This document shows, one piece after another, positions 1 to 6,515 of a stretch of 16,532 nt of DNA. The stretch is from NCBI GenBank assembly GCA_021648365.1, contig JAKISY010000102.1:1-16532 (forward strand), in the 5' to 3' direction. Source of the stretch: Verrucomicrobiales bacterium. GTDB lineage: Bacteria > Verrucomicrobiota > Verrucomicrobiia > Verrucomicrobiales > DEV007. Position 1 is the first letter of the stretch. Every line of letters starts with the position of its first letter. The translations under genes were made by a program, and so were the position numbers. The notes beneath the pieces are model-generated. The model worked only from the letters and a program-made list of their open reading frames with translations. It searched no databases and had not been told where the DNA came from.

Positions 1-807
1 GATGAGGATTATTTGCAGCGACTGGGGGTGTTGAAGGGGGAGTGTTCAACGAAGCTGATGCTGGCGGAGGTGGAGCGTTGCAGGGAAATGGGGGCAGAGA
101 GCCGCTTGTCGGAGCTGGCGCAGGGGGTGAAGGCGCGCTTGTTTGATCTGTCGATGTTCATGAAGGAGCTGAAATTGAAAATGACGCTGGCTTATAATAA
201 GGAACACGGACGTAAGGGCACGCTGTGGGAGGGGGTGTTTAAAAGTGTGCTGCTAGAAGGCGCGGGTGAGGGAGATGATGGTAGCGAGGCGTTGCGCATG
301 GTGGCGGCTTACATTGATCTGAATCCTATACGGGCGGGACTGGCGCAGGTGCCAGAGGGGTATCGCTGGTGTTCATATGCGGCGGCGGTGGCGGGGAATC
401 GTGGAGCGCGTCAGGGGCTAACTTTTGCGGTGACTGGGCGTCAGCGGGTGGCGTGGCGGACGGTGGAGGCGGAGTATCGCTGTCTGCTTTATGTGAAGGG
501 GGAAGAGGTGGAGGCGGATCAGGGTGTCGATGGTTTCGAAAAGGGGAAAGCTGGATTCAGTCAGGCGGAGATTGCGGAGGTGTTGGAGAATGGGGGACGT
601 TTGCCGCTGGCGGTAGCTTTGCGCTGTCGGGTGCGCTACTTCACGGATGGTGCGGTGCTGGGGAGCCAGCGCTATGTGGATGATTTTTTTGAAAGTAAGA
701 AGGATCAGTTTGGACCAAAGAGGCAGGATGGTGGACGCAAGATGAGAGGGGCGCAGTGGGGGGATTTGCGGGTATTGCGGGATTTGAGAAAGGATGTGAT
801 TGGTTAG
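1..807 (+). CDS. Y1 (IS200-like/REP-associated) transposase, 5'-truncated by window edge
   Basis: The frame is open to base 1, so the N-terminus lies outside the window; a TTG at 13 is not a convincing start. The visible 268 residues match the C-terminal two thirds of single-tyrosine HUH transposases of the REP-associated (RAYT) type. In order they show 'FMKELK', a 'YNKEHGRKGTLW' stretch that probably carries the catalytic tyrosine, the hallmark 'AAYIDLNPIRAGL' followed by 'YRWCSY', and a C-terminal 'RYFTDGAVLGS' block with 'FGPKR' and 'LRDLR', as I recall from Verrucomicrobiota and other PVC homologues. The metal-binding HUH motif would lie upstream. Such enzymes are thought to cut and rejoin single-stranded DNA at hairpin (REP) sequences. 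The visible part has no internal stop or frameshift. The gene converges on the DUF1501 gene with 11 nt between stops. The family call is firm; whether it is active cannot be judged from a partial gene. Confidence 0.85.
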   Translation, partial: DEDYLQRLGVLKGECSTKLMLAEVERCREMGAESRLSELAQGVKARLFDLSMFMKELKLKMTLAYNKEHGRKGTLWEGVFKSVLLEGAGEGDDGSEALRMVAAYIDLNPIRAGLAQVPEGYRWCSYAAAVAGNRGARQGLTFAVTGRQRVAWRTVEAEYRCLLYVKGEEVEADQGVDGFEKGKAGFSQAEIAEVLENGGRLPLAVALRCRVRYFTDGAVLGSQRYVDDFFESKKDQFGPKRQDGGRKMRGAQWGDLRVLRDLRKDVIG

Positions 808-818
808 TTGATTGTTTT

Positions 819-2075
819 TTACAGCAGCTCTTCGATGAGGCTGCCGTCACTGAGGGCGATGGGGCGGCCGACGGGGGTGATGAGTTCTTCTTCAAAATCG
901 ATGCCCATTTGGTGTTGGATGGTGGCGTGAATGTCTTGGACGCGGACGGGATTGACGGGTTGTTCTTTTTCTCCGCTGGGGTCGGTGGCTCCGATGATGC
1001 GCCCACCTTGGATGCCGCCTCCGGCGATTGCCATGCTGAATCCTTTGGGCCAGTGGTCGCGTCCTTCTGCGGCATTGAGTTGGGGGGTGCGTCCAAATTC
1101 CCCGCCACAAAGCACGGTGGTGCTGTCGAGCAGGTCGCGGCGTTTGAGGTCTTTGATCAGGGCGGCAAAAGCTGGGTCTAGGGTTTGGATGCGTTTGCCT
1201 TGGCTTTCGTGATTGTTGGCGTGGCTGTCCCAACCTGAGAGGGTGACTTCGATGCAGCGAACTCCGGCTTCGACTAGACGTAGGGCGGCAAAACAGGCGC
1301 GGCCGAAGCGGGTATCGCCGTAAGCGAGACGTTCGGCTTTGGGGGCTTGGCTGACGTCGAAGGCTTTGAGCTGATCGGACTGCATCAGCTTGCGGGCGTT
1401 TGCCATGTTTTGCAGGTGGTGGGTTTTCTGCTCATCGAGTTGTTTGAGGCGTCCTTTGGCGAAGCTGGACTCGATGAGGGAGAGTCCTTGTCGGCGTTGT
1501 TTTTGACGCTGAGAACTGGCGTGCGGGATGACGTCGGGAACGGGTTGTTTGGGGTCGCCCATTTGGAAGGCGTCGTATTGGGCTCCTAAATACCCTCCGC
1601 GTGCGGGCCATTGGTTGGGCAGGATGGAGATGTGGCTGGGGATTTCGATTTTAGGGTTGGGGAGTTGGTGGCAAAGAATGGAACCGATGGAGGGGTGGAC
1701 GACGGTGGGGTTAGGTCGGTAGCCGGTTTTGATGTTGTAAAATGCGCGTTCGTGATCGCCTTCTTTACTGGTGACGGAGCGGATCAAGCTGACGTGATTC
1801 ATGACTTCTGCGCTTTGCTCGAGTCCTGCGGCTAAGTTCATGCCTTTGACTGCGGTGGGGATGGACTTGGTGCCATAGGAGATGGAGGAGCCTGGATGAG
1901 GATCAAAGGTTTCGAGTTGGCTGGGGCCGCCGGCGAGCCAAAGGATGATGACGGATTTGGGTCGGGTGCTTTTGCTTTGGGTGGCGTTGAGCGCTAGCGC
2001 ATCTGCCATCGGGGTCATCCAAGAAAATGCGCTGAGTCCGGCGGCTGAGGTGTGAAGGAAATTTCTGCGGTTCAT
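819..2075 (-). CDS. DUF1501 family protein with twin-arginine-type signal
   Basis: This 418-residue protein begins 'NRRNFLHTSAAG', a twin-arginine-like signal (RR at 3-4, hydrophobic stretch to about 20), so export in a folded state is likely. The mature part has the hallmarks of DUF1501, a family related to the alkaline phosphatase/sulfatase fold: 'WLAGGPSQLETFDPHPG' (46-62), 'GWDSH' (281-285), 'GGEFGRTP' (324-331) and 'GRDHWP' (338-343). The length is normal for the family and no key block is missing. No enzymatic activity is firmly established for DUF1501. In Planctomycetota and Verrucomicrobiota these genes almost always sit beside DUF1549/DUF1553 genes, as here, where it lies 48 nt downstream of one on the same strand. 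The two are probably co-transcribed and act together outside the cytoplasm, perhaps in polymer degradation; that role is an inference. ATG at 2075 is the start, placed directly before the signal peptide. Confidence 0.93.
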   Translation of the reverse strand: MNRRNFLHTSAAGLSAFSWMTPMADALALNATQSKSTRPKSVIILWLAGGPSQLETFDPHPGSSISYGTKSIPTAVKGMNLAAGLEQSAEVMNHVSLIRSVTSKEGDHERAFYNIKTGYRPNPTVVHPSIGSILCHQLPNPKIEIPSHISILPNQWPARGGYLGAQYDAFQMGDPKQPVPDVIPHASSQRQKQRRQGLSLIESSFAKGRLKQLDEQKTHHLQNMANARKLMQSDQLKAFDVSQAPKAERLAYGDTRFGRACFAALRLVEAGVRCIEVTLSGWDSHANNHESQGKRIQTLDPAFAALIKDLKRRDLLDSTTVLCGGEFGRTPQLNAAEGRDHWPKGFSMAIAGGGIQGGRIIGATDPSGEKEQPVNPVRVQDIHATIQHQMGIDFEEELITPVGRPIALSDGSLIEELL

Positions 2076-2123
2076 TTTACGGTATTTGCTTAGGTGGCTG
2101 GGCGGATCGGAATAGTGGAGGGA

Positions 2124-3800
2124 TCAGTGATTCCATGAAAATTCGGTGGAGTTCAGCAAGATCCAAAAGAGGTCTTCCATGGCTTGATCGCGGTTCTTAT
2201 TTTCCAGTTGCTTGAGCTGCTGGGTGAAATAGCTGAGTTCGTTTTTTTCGGGTGGTCGTGTGAAGATGGCGAGGTAAGCCGTTTGCACGGCTTGTTGATG
2301 GTCGGTGGAGAGGATGCCGATGCGGGTGCTGGCATTGAGTAGTGGGTTTTCTTTGGTGCGTTCGTGAAGCAGTTTTCCATTCATCAAGAGTAGGCGTTGA
2401 GGAATGGTGCCACCGGATGGTGTGAACTCGTTTTCGCCGGCGTCACCGTAGCGTTTGAGAAAGTCGCCTTGTTGGAAAAAACGCATCAAGCGCTGGATGA
2501 TGTGGGAGTGGGCGTCGATGGTGGTGATGGATGCGGATTGGATCACGGATCGGGCGACTTGCTCGGGGCGCAGGCGAGTGAGTGGAAAACTTGCCCAGTT
2601 TTTTTCGTGTGCTTCGGTGGGAGCCGGTGCGGGTGCTTGAGCGCGGGAGTCGAGTTGAAAGACTTGGGTGGCTGCGATGATGCGAATCAGGTGTTGTAGG
2701 TCAAAATCATGAGCAACCAGTTCATCTGCAAGGATCTCCATGGCTGCGGGCCAGGGGCCGTCGAGGGGGATGTCGTCGATAGGTTCCACGAGGGGTTTAT
2801 TAAACAGCAATGCCCAGATTCGATTGACGGTGCTACGGGCGAAGGGGCGGTTGCGCTGATGGGTGACCCATTGGGCTAATTGCTCGCGAGGATTGCCGGT
2901 GGCGGGCAGCCATTCGGGGTTGAAGGGGACTTGAGAAGGGATGTCTTGGGCTTCTTTTTTGCCTCGATAGCGGTATTGGTAGGGTTTTTCACCATTATCT
3001 CGGATGCCAGTGAGTGACATTTGCGCTTTGCCAAAAAAGGCGGCTAGTTGGTGAAAATCTTTTTGTTTCCAACGATCGCCAAATTTGTCGTTGTGGCACT
3101 CCATGCAATCGATGCGGATGCCTAAGAAGGCACGTGAGACTCGTGCTGCTAGCTTGGCTTCATCGGGACCTTTTTTGTCTTTGTTCTCATCGATGGTGAC
3201 GGTGATGAAATTGACCTCGGGGCGGCTCGTCCAGATGCCTTTGGCTGAGATGAGTTGGCGCACGAGCTGGTCGTAGGGGCGGTTCTCGAATAGCTGTTTG
3301 CTAAGCCAGTCGGTCAAGCGACGTCGTCGATAGACGAGGAAGGGGCCATTGATGGTTCCCACATAAGAGCGGGCAAGGCGCTCGGAGGTATAATCTGACC
3401 AGCGCCGGTCTTGGAAGAGTTGGCTTAGGTGCGATTGAGTCAACTGGTCATTGGAGACGGATTGCTGGGCGCGGATTTCTTCGATGGAGGGGATGGTGCC
3501 AGTCAGTGCCAAGGAGAGTCGGCGTGCGATGGTGAGTGGCGGGGCGGGGGTTAGGGCTTGGATTCCTGCTTGTTGCCAGTTTTTTTCGAAAGCTTGGTCG
3601 AGTTTTTCTACGGTGGTATTGAAGGTGTTTGTTTTCTCAAAGCTGGTGAGGGTAGTTGGCTTGCTTTGATCGAAGTGGTTTTTATTCCACAACAGGGTGA
3701 ATGCGATGCTGGTGATGAGGGTGATGACAATCAGGCTCAGCATCCGGCGCCATGTGGAATGGGGCGCTGGTTGAGGTGGCTGAGGGGCTGGAGTGGTCAT
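2124..3800 (-). CDS. DUF1549/DUF1553 (planctomycete-type) membrane-anchored protein with one CxxCH motif
   Basis: This 558-residue protein has a Pro-rich cytoplasmic start, a single membrane segment at about 20-37, and then a large extracytoplasmic part. A DUF1549 region covers about 62-260, including 'RRLSLALTGTIPS' (93-105) and 'DCMECHNDKFGDRW' (231-244). The CMECH (232-236) fits a CxxCH heme c attachment motif. A DUF1553 region follows from about 303, with 'NPREQLAQWV', 'FARSTVNRIWALLF' and, near the C-terminus, 'LLLMNGKLLHERT'. Many relatives carry an N-terminal PSD1-type cytochrome c domain; here a plain membrane anchor takes its place, so the protein is short for the family. It is the first gene of a minus-strand pair with the DUF1501 gene. 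Electron transfer or binding of a degraded polymer has been suggested for the family, but no biochemical role is settled. The family assignment is strong and the function unknown. Confidence 0.93.
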   Translation of the reverse strand: MTTPAPQPPQPAPHSTWRRMLSLIVITLITSIAFTLLWNKNHFDQSKPTTLTSFEKTNTFNTTVEKLDQAFEKNWQQAGIQALTPAPPLTIARRLSLALTGTIPSIEEIRAQQSVSNDQLTQSHLSQLFQDRRWSDYTSERLARSYVGTINGPFLVYRRRRLTDWLSKQLFENRPYDQLVRQLISAKGIWTSRPEVNFITVTIDENKDKKGPDEAKLAARVSRAFLGIRIDCMECHNDKFGDRWKQKDFHQLAAFFGKAQMSLTGIRDNGEKPYQYRYRGKKEAQDIPSQVPFNPEWLPATGNPREQLAQWVTHQRNRPFARSTVNRIWALLFNKPLVEPIDDIPLDGPWPAAMEILADELVAHDFDLQHLIRIIAATQVFQLDSRAQAPAPAPTEAHEKNWASFPLTRLRPEQVARSVIQSASITTIDAHSHIIQRLMRFFQQGDFLKRYGDAGENEFTPSGGTIPQRLLLMNGKLLHERTKENPLLNASTRIGILSTDHQQAVQTAYLAIFTRPPEKNELSYFTQQLKQLENKNRDQAMEDLFWILLNSTEFSWNH

Positions 3801-3868
3801 GGGCTTGTGATGGTGGCTGGGCTCTGTAAAAGGTGACGCATGTGCTGCTTGGATGGTTACAAAATTTG

Positions 3869-3898
3869 TTGCAACTTATTAGCCATAGCGGGTTTATA
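3869..3898 (+). promoter_or_regulatory. candidate sigma70-type promoter for the secreted charged protein
   Basis: TTGCAA (3869-3874) and TTTATA (3893-3898) are separated by 18 nt in the 187-nt AT-rich gap between two divergent genes. Transcription would start near 3905, giving a leader of about 80 nt before the ATG at 3988. This is a motif match by eye only. The minus-strand operon must also start in this gap, but I see no clear promoter for it. Confidence 0.3.
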
Positions 3899-3987
3899 TT
3901 GGCATAGTCCGATTTGGAAAAGGGGAGCTGAGTTTTCCTTTACGCAAATATTGGGATGAATAGCGGTTAATAAAAATCTGTAAAATA

Positions 3988-4803
3988 ATGAATAAACAAC
4001 TGATGTTCAATGGTTTACTGGTAGTTTTATTTTCTAGTATGGGGTTCTGTGGCACGGCGTTGGCAGATTCTGAAAATGATGAGGAGAAGGGGGATCGGAA
4101 GGGAGTGGAGGGGCGCCGTGAACCCGCGCGGAGACCATCGATGGCTGATTGGTCGCCTGAGGATAGGGAGGGGATGAAAAAAGTTTTGCGGGTGGTTTGG
4201 GAAAAGGTGGAGGTGCTGCAGGCTCGGGATGAAGTGAAACGAGCGACGGAGGCTTTTCGTTCAGCGGTTCAGGAGGCGATGCAGCAGGAGGATCCTCGAC
4301 TGGCGGCTTTGATGAAGAAAATGCATGATAAAGGTAGGGGCCAAGCGGGAGGGAGGCGTGAGTCGGGCTTGCATGCGGGGCCGCCTCATGGCTCTGGGAC
4401 AGGAGGCGATTTGCGTAAGGGGGGGCGTCCACCGATGAAAAAAATGCGCCAACACAGGGGGCGTGAAATGGATGGGTCGCGACCTGATGGTGGTGGGCCG
4501 GCGATTGGTCCAGCGGGGTTCAGGGCTTTGCCAAAAGATTTTTCGCAGAAAGATAAGCGGCGTTTGGCTGCGGCTCAGGAAAAAGCAATGCAGGCGGAAG
4601 CTTACAAAACAAGTCAGCAGAAATTGCAGGGTTTGTTCAAGCAGGGGCAGGAATTGCGCAAACAGCGAGTGGCGATGTTTCAGCAAATACGTGAGCAATT
4701 GCGCAAGCAGATGATTGAAGCCGATCCTGAAGTGCAGGTTTTGTTGGAAAGGTTGGAGAAGAAAAGGGTTAAGCGAGATAGGGCTCCGGCGGAAAGCCAA
4801 TGA
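3988..4803 (+). CDS. secreted, highly charged protein with a duplicated helical unit, function unknown
   Basis: This is a 271-residue protein. Residues 1-27 form a Sec-type signal peptide (K at 3, hydrophobic 'GLLVVLFSSMGF', then 'ALADS', with likely cleavage after ALA). The mature protein has two predicted helical parts. Unit 1 (about 55-112) runs from 'WSPEDR' to 'AVQEAMQQEDPRLAALMKKM'. Unit 2 (about 185-259) runs from 'FSQKDK' to 'REQLRKQMIEADPEVQVLLE'. Both start with [WF]S..D[RK] and end with a shared pattern, R..[VL]..[AQ]M...DP.[LV]..L, so I infer an internal duplication. A Gly/Arg/Pro-rich linker (about 113-183), low in complexity and strongly basic, joins them. I recognise no catalytic motif. 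Similar '[LF]S.E[DE]R ... AM...DP' units occur, as I recall, in uncharacterised secreted proteins of Verrucomicrobiota. The start is the ATG directly before the signal peptide; there is no strong ribosome binding site. Confidence 0.8.
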   Translation: MNKQLMFNGLLVVLFSSMGFCGTALADSENDEEKGDRKGVEGRREPARRPSMADWSPEDREGMKKVLRVVWEKVEVLQARDEVKRATEAFRSAVQEAMQQEDPRLAALMKKMHDKGRGQAGGRRESGLHAGPPHGSGTGGDLRKGGRPPMKKMRQHRGREMDGSRPDGGGPAIGPAGFRALPKDFSQKDKRRLAAAQEKAMQAEAYKTSQQKLQGLFKQGQELRKQRVAMFQQIREQLRKQMIEADPEVQVLLERLEKKRVKRDRAPAESQ

Positions 4804-4884
4804 GCTGTGGTGAGCGGGAATAGCGGATGTGGGAGGGCGAGCGTAGCTGGTCTTTTGCTTGAGCTCAATACGACTAGGCATTCT

Positions 4885-4930
4885 ATCCCGAAGGGATCCA
4901 AGGTGAAAGCCCACGGCATCGCCGTGGGTT
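4885..4930 (+). repeat. left arm of the hairpin element
   Basis: The arm holds two hairpins, H1 (ATCCC stem) and H2 (8 to 10-bp CCCACGGC stem), joined by a spacer containing AAGGTGAAAG. The same order, ATCCC hairpin, AGGTGA spacer and CCCA.GG hairpin, recurs inverted at 5049-5094. Confidence 0.7.
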
Positions 4931-5048
4931 TGGTATGAAAATCACAGTGCCCTGAAGGGGCGTCATGTGGGAAAAACGTGTGTGGAATAGTGCTTGATGG
5001 TTGATATCGCCTGTTGCTGCGTTGTAGCAATGGGATGTTGTTGATGGG

Positions 5049-5094
5049 GACCCATGGCTTTACCATGGTCTATCACCTGAAATCCCGTTGGGAT
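5049..5094 (-). repeat. right arm of the hairpin element (inverted copy)
   Basis: Read on the minus strand, this arm aligns to the left arm over all 46 columns with 13 mismatches and no gap. The ATCCC/GGGAT stem, the AGGTGA.AG spacer and the GCC.TGGGT side of the second hairpin are conserved. Where the second hairpin differs, both sides of the stem change together (ACGG/CCGT in one arm, ATGG/CCAT in the other), which keeps the base pairing. Confidence 0.7.
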
Positions 5095-5158
5095 AAGAGA
5101 TGAAATTTACCATCTTAACAAAGTCAAACTAGGCTTTGGTACTTGGAAATGTCAAAAT

Positions 5159-5193
5159 AGGGGGAATTTCACCAGAATAGGGGTTTTATGGGG
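5159..5193 (+). promoter_or_regulatory. helically phased G-tracts upstream of the dcw promoter, possible operator
   Basis: AGGGG occurs at 5159-5163 and 5179-5183, and TGGGG at 5189-5193. The last two are separated by exactly 5 nt (TTTTA), and the first is two 10-bp turns before the second. MraZ, the usual dcw regulator, binds TGGGN boxes separated by 5 nt, so the geometry is suggestive, but only one box has the leading T and no mraZ gene is beside rsmH. Treat this as a candidate only. Confidence 0.22.
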
Positions 5194-5223
5194 AAATGAT
5201 TAAGAAATCTGTAGTTTTTGGGC

Positions 5224-5253
5224 TTGCTAATAAAGGGGTATGGAGATTATAAT
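5224..5253 (+). promoter_or_regulatory. sigma70-type promoter of the dcw operon
   Basis: A -35-like TTGCTA (5224-5229) and a perfect -10 TATAAT (5248-5253) are separated by 18 nt, in the AT-rich DNA before rsmH. Transcription would begin near 5260. No other comparably good promoter is seen before the nine plus-strand genes, which are packed with few gaps, so this one may drive much of the cluster. Confidence 0.6.
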
Positions 5254-5351
5254 ATGCCCCATTGCTATTAAAGTAATTATGGAAATTAAGATTAGAGTTG
5301 ATTATTTTCAGATAAAAGCGCATTAAAGGCGTGTAACTCGTTGATTTGACG

Positions 5352-5528
5352 ATGGTTTATTCACTTCAAGCAGATTTTAGCAAGAGCGACCAAATTCCGG
5401 GTGGTTCTGCGCTTCTTTGCGCCTCGGTCAATGAACGACGCGCGCAGTTTGGTGAAAGTGGGCGCTTTTCTTGTCAGCAAGACGGAGAGGAGGCGTCGCC
5501 GAGGGCTGCAGATGGCAATAAGGATGGG
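5352..5528 (+). other. in-frame upstream extension of rsmH, probably untranslated leader
   Basis: The rsmH frame stays open back to an ATG at 5352 (and a TTG at 5346), which would add 59 residues before GTG 5529. I think this part is not translated. RsmH proteins normally start only about 6 to 10 residues before the 'YH..VL..E' block, there is no Shine-Dalgarno sequence before 5352, and all three leucines here are CTT whereas the first nine after 5529 are TTG or CTG. Against this, 59 codons without a stop is somewhat unlikely by chance. Confidence 0.45.
5520..5524 (+). promoter_or_regulatory. ribosome binding site supporting the GTG start of rsmH
   Basis: AAGGA lies 4 nt before GTG 5529. The spacing is short but usable. 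The rival ATG at 5352 has no such sequence, so this site helps decide the start. Confidence 0.4.
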
Positions 5529-6515
5529 GTGACGCGTGTAGCTGAAGAATTTTATCATTTGTCGGTTTTGGAGGATGAGGTTTTGCAGCTGATGGCTGTG
5601 ACTGAGGGTGAAGTGGTTTTTGATGGTACGCTGGGGGGCGGTGGACACAGTGAGCGCTTGCTGGCAGCGGGTGCGAGAGTGATCGCCTGTGATCGTGATC
5701 CTGCGGCTTTGGCTTTTGCGTGTGAGCGTCTGGCGGCTTATGGTGATCAATTCAAAGCTTACCATGGCAATTATGATCAAATGGATCAACTGCTAGCAGG
5801 CGCGGGTGAGGAGGCTGGAGTGGATGGCATCTTGTTAGACTTGGGGATTTCGTCGAAGCATGTGGATGATGCCGAACGAGGTTTTTCGTTTGCTAAGGAT
5901 GGCCCGCTGGACATGCGAATGGACTCGACTGCTGATTTGACCGCTGAAATACTGGTGAATGAGGGCGGTGAGGATGAGTTGAGACGTATCCTTTGGGATT
6001 TTGGCGAAGAGCGCAGTGCTCGTGCCGTGGTAAGGGCGATGGTGGCGGCACGCGAGTTGGGGCGGATTGAGACGACGGGACAACTGGCAGCTTTGGTTGA
6101 GTCGGTGATTCCGCGACGTGGCAAACGCCATCCTGCGACCAAGGTGTTTCAGGCTTTGCGGATGGCGGTGAACGATGAGCTTGGGCATTTGCAGAAGGCG
6201 CTTGAGAAAAGTGTTAACTGTCTCAAGCCTGGCGGACGTTTGGCGATCATCTCGTTTCATTCTTTGGAAGATAGGATCGTTAAAAGATTTTTACGCCAAC
6301 ACAGTATGGCAATGCTGGATCGCCCTGAGTGGCCTGAGCCTAAGCCAAATCCAGAGTGTTATTTTAGTTTGCCAGTTAGGAAGCCTTATGCACCGGGAGC
6401 GTCTGAGTTGGAAAATAATCCGCGAGCTCGCAGTGCTAAGCTGAGGATTGCGATTCGTTTGGAAAGTGACGGTGGGGATTTGGAAAAACGCAATAAAAAC
6501 AGATATGCAAAATAA
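5529..6515 (+). CDS. rsmH: 16S rRNA m4C1402 methyltransferase RsmH (MraW)
   Basis: RsmH uses S-adenosylmethionine to methylate N4 of C1402 in the 16S rRNA decoding centre; it acts in the cytoplasm and is usually the first or second gene of dcw clusters. From GTG 5529 the protein has 328 residues, normal for the family. It shows the SAM-binding 'DGTLGGGGHS' near residue 32, 'ACDRDP', the signature 'DGILLDLGISSKHVDDAERGF', then 'DGPLDMRMD', 'HPATKVFQALRMAVNDEL', 'GGRLAIISFHSLEDRIVKRF' and 'NPRARSAKLRI' near the end. I chose GTG 5529 because it places the 'YHLSVLEDEV' block at the usual distance from the start and has AAGGA just upstream. The alternative ATG 5352 would add 59 residues of atypical codon use. 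The last 11 bases overlap the ftsL-like start. This is the promoter-proximal gene of the cluster; no mraZ precedes it. Confidence 0.95.
   Translation: MTRVAEEFYHLSVLEDEVLQLMAVTEGEVVFDGTLGGGGHSERLLAAGARVIACDRDPAALAFACERLAAYGDQFKAYHGNYDQMDQLLAGAGEEAGVDGILLDLGISSKHVDDAERGFSFAKDGPLDMRMDSTADLTAEILVNEGGEDELRRILWDFGEERSARAVVRAMVAARELGRIETTGQLAALVESVIPRRGKRHPATKVFQALRMAVNDELGHLQKALEKSVNCLKPGGRLAIISFHSLEDRIVKRFLRQHSMAMLDRPEWPEPKPNPECYFSLPVRKPYAPGASELENNPRARSAKLRIAIRLESDGGDLEKRNKNRYAK

Larger units (their letters stand above)
4885..5094. repeat. REPIN-like element: six small hairpins with 46-bp imperfect terminal inverted repeats
   Basis: Six short palindromes follow one another. H1 is ATCCC-GAA-GGGAT (4885-4897). 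H2 is CCCACGGC-ATC-GCCGTGGG (4910-4928). H3 is GCCC..GGGC around a GAA-containing loop (4949-4961). H4 is TTGCTGC-GTT-GTAGCAA (5014-5030). H5 is CCATGG-CTTTA-CCATGG (5052-5068). H6 is ATCCC-GTT-GGGAT (5082-5094). Their centres are about 28, 36, 67, 38 and 28 nt apart, a nearly symmetrical layout. The outer 46 bp on each side align as inverted repeats without gaps (33/46 identical). This is the form expected of a REP doublet or REPIN moved by a RAYT transposase, and a transposase of that type starts the window. Family membership elsewhere in the genome cannot be seen from here. Confidence 0.72.
4804..5528. other. 725-nt non-coding stretch: hairpin element, AT-rich promoter region, rsmH leader
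   Basis: No convincing gene lies here. The part at 4804-4884 shows nothing I recognise. The 210-bp hairpin element occupies 4885-5094. From 5099 to about 5345 the DNA becomes AT-rich, with G-tracts at 5160, 5180 and 5190 and a promoter at 5224-5253. The rest would be a leader of about 270 nt if rsmH starts at GTG 5529. The hairpin element could also stop transcription arriving from the gene ending at 4803; there is no separate hairpin followed by a T-run. Confidence 0.6.

Noticed and set aside
369..683. 104-codon plus-strand frame inside the transposase gene
   Set aside because: Gly/Ser/Trp-rich shadow of the GC-rich transposase in another frame.
641..1108. 155-codon minus-strand frame spanning the transposase end and the DUF1501 end
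   Set aside because: It overlaps two well supported genes in another frame and has a Pro/Ser-rich, low-complexity product without a domain.
4261..4914. 217-codon minus-strand open frame opposite the secreted-protein gene
   Set aside because: It is antisense to a gene with a clear signal peptide and repeat structure; its product has a compositional bias (Leu, Arg, Pro, Ser, His) expected from the complement of a purine-rich gene.
4680..5066. 128-codon minus-strand open frame covering the hairpin element
   Set aside because: It reads through the palindromes and the 3' end of the secreted-protein gene, starts inside a hairpin, and has no recognisable protein features; such frames are common by-products of hairpin repeats.
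4885..5094. CRISPR array as an explanation for the regularly placed palindromes
   Set aside because: The six units differ from each other, spacings are unequal and mirror-symmetric, and no cas gene is nearby.
6448..6504. Upstream TTG start for the ftsL-like gene
   Set aside because: It would overlap rsmH by 68 nt and place 19 extra residues before the membrane segment; ATG 6505 gives a normal short cytoplasmic tail.
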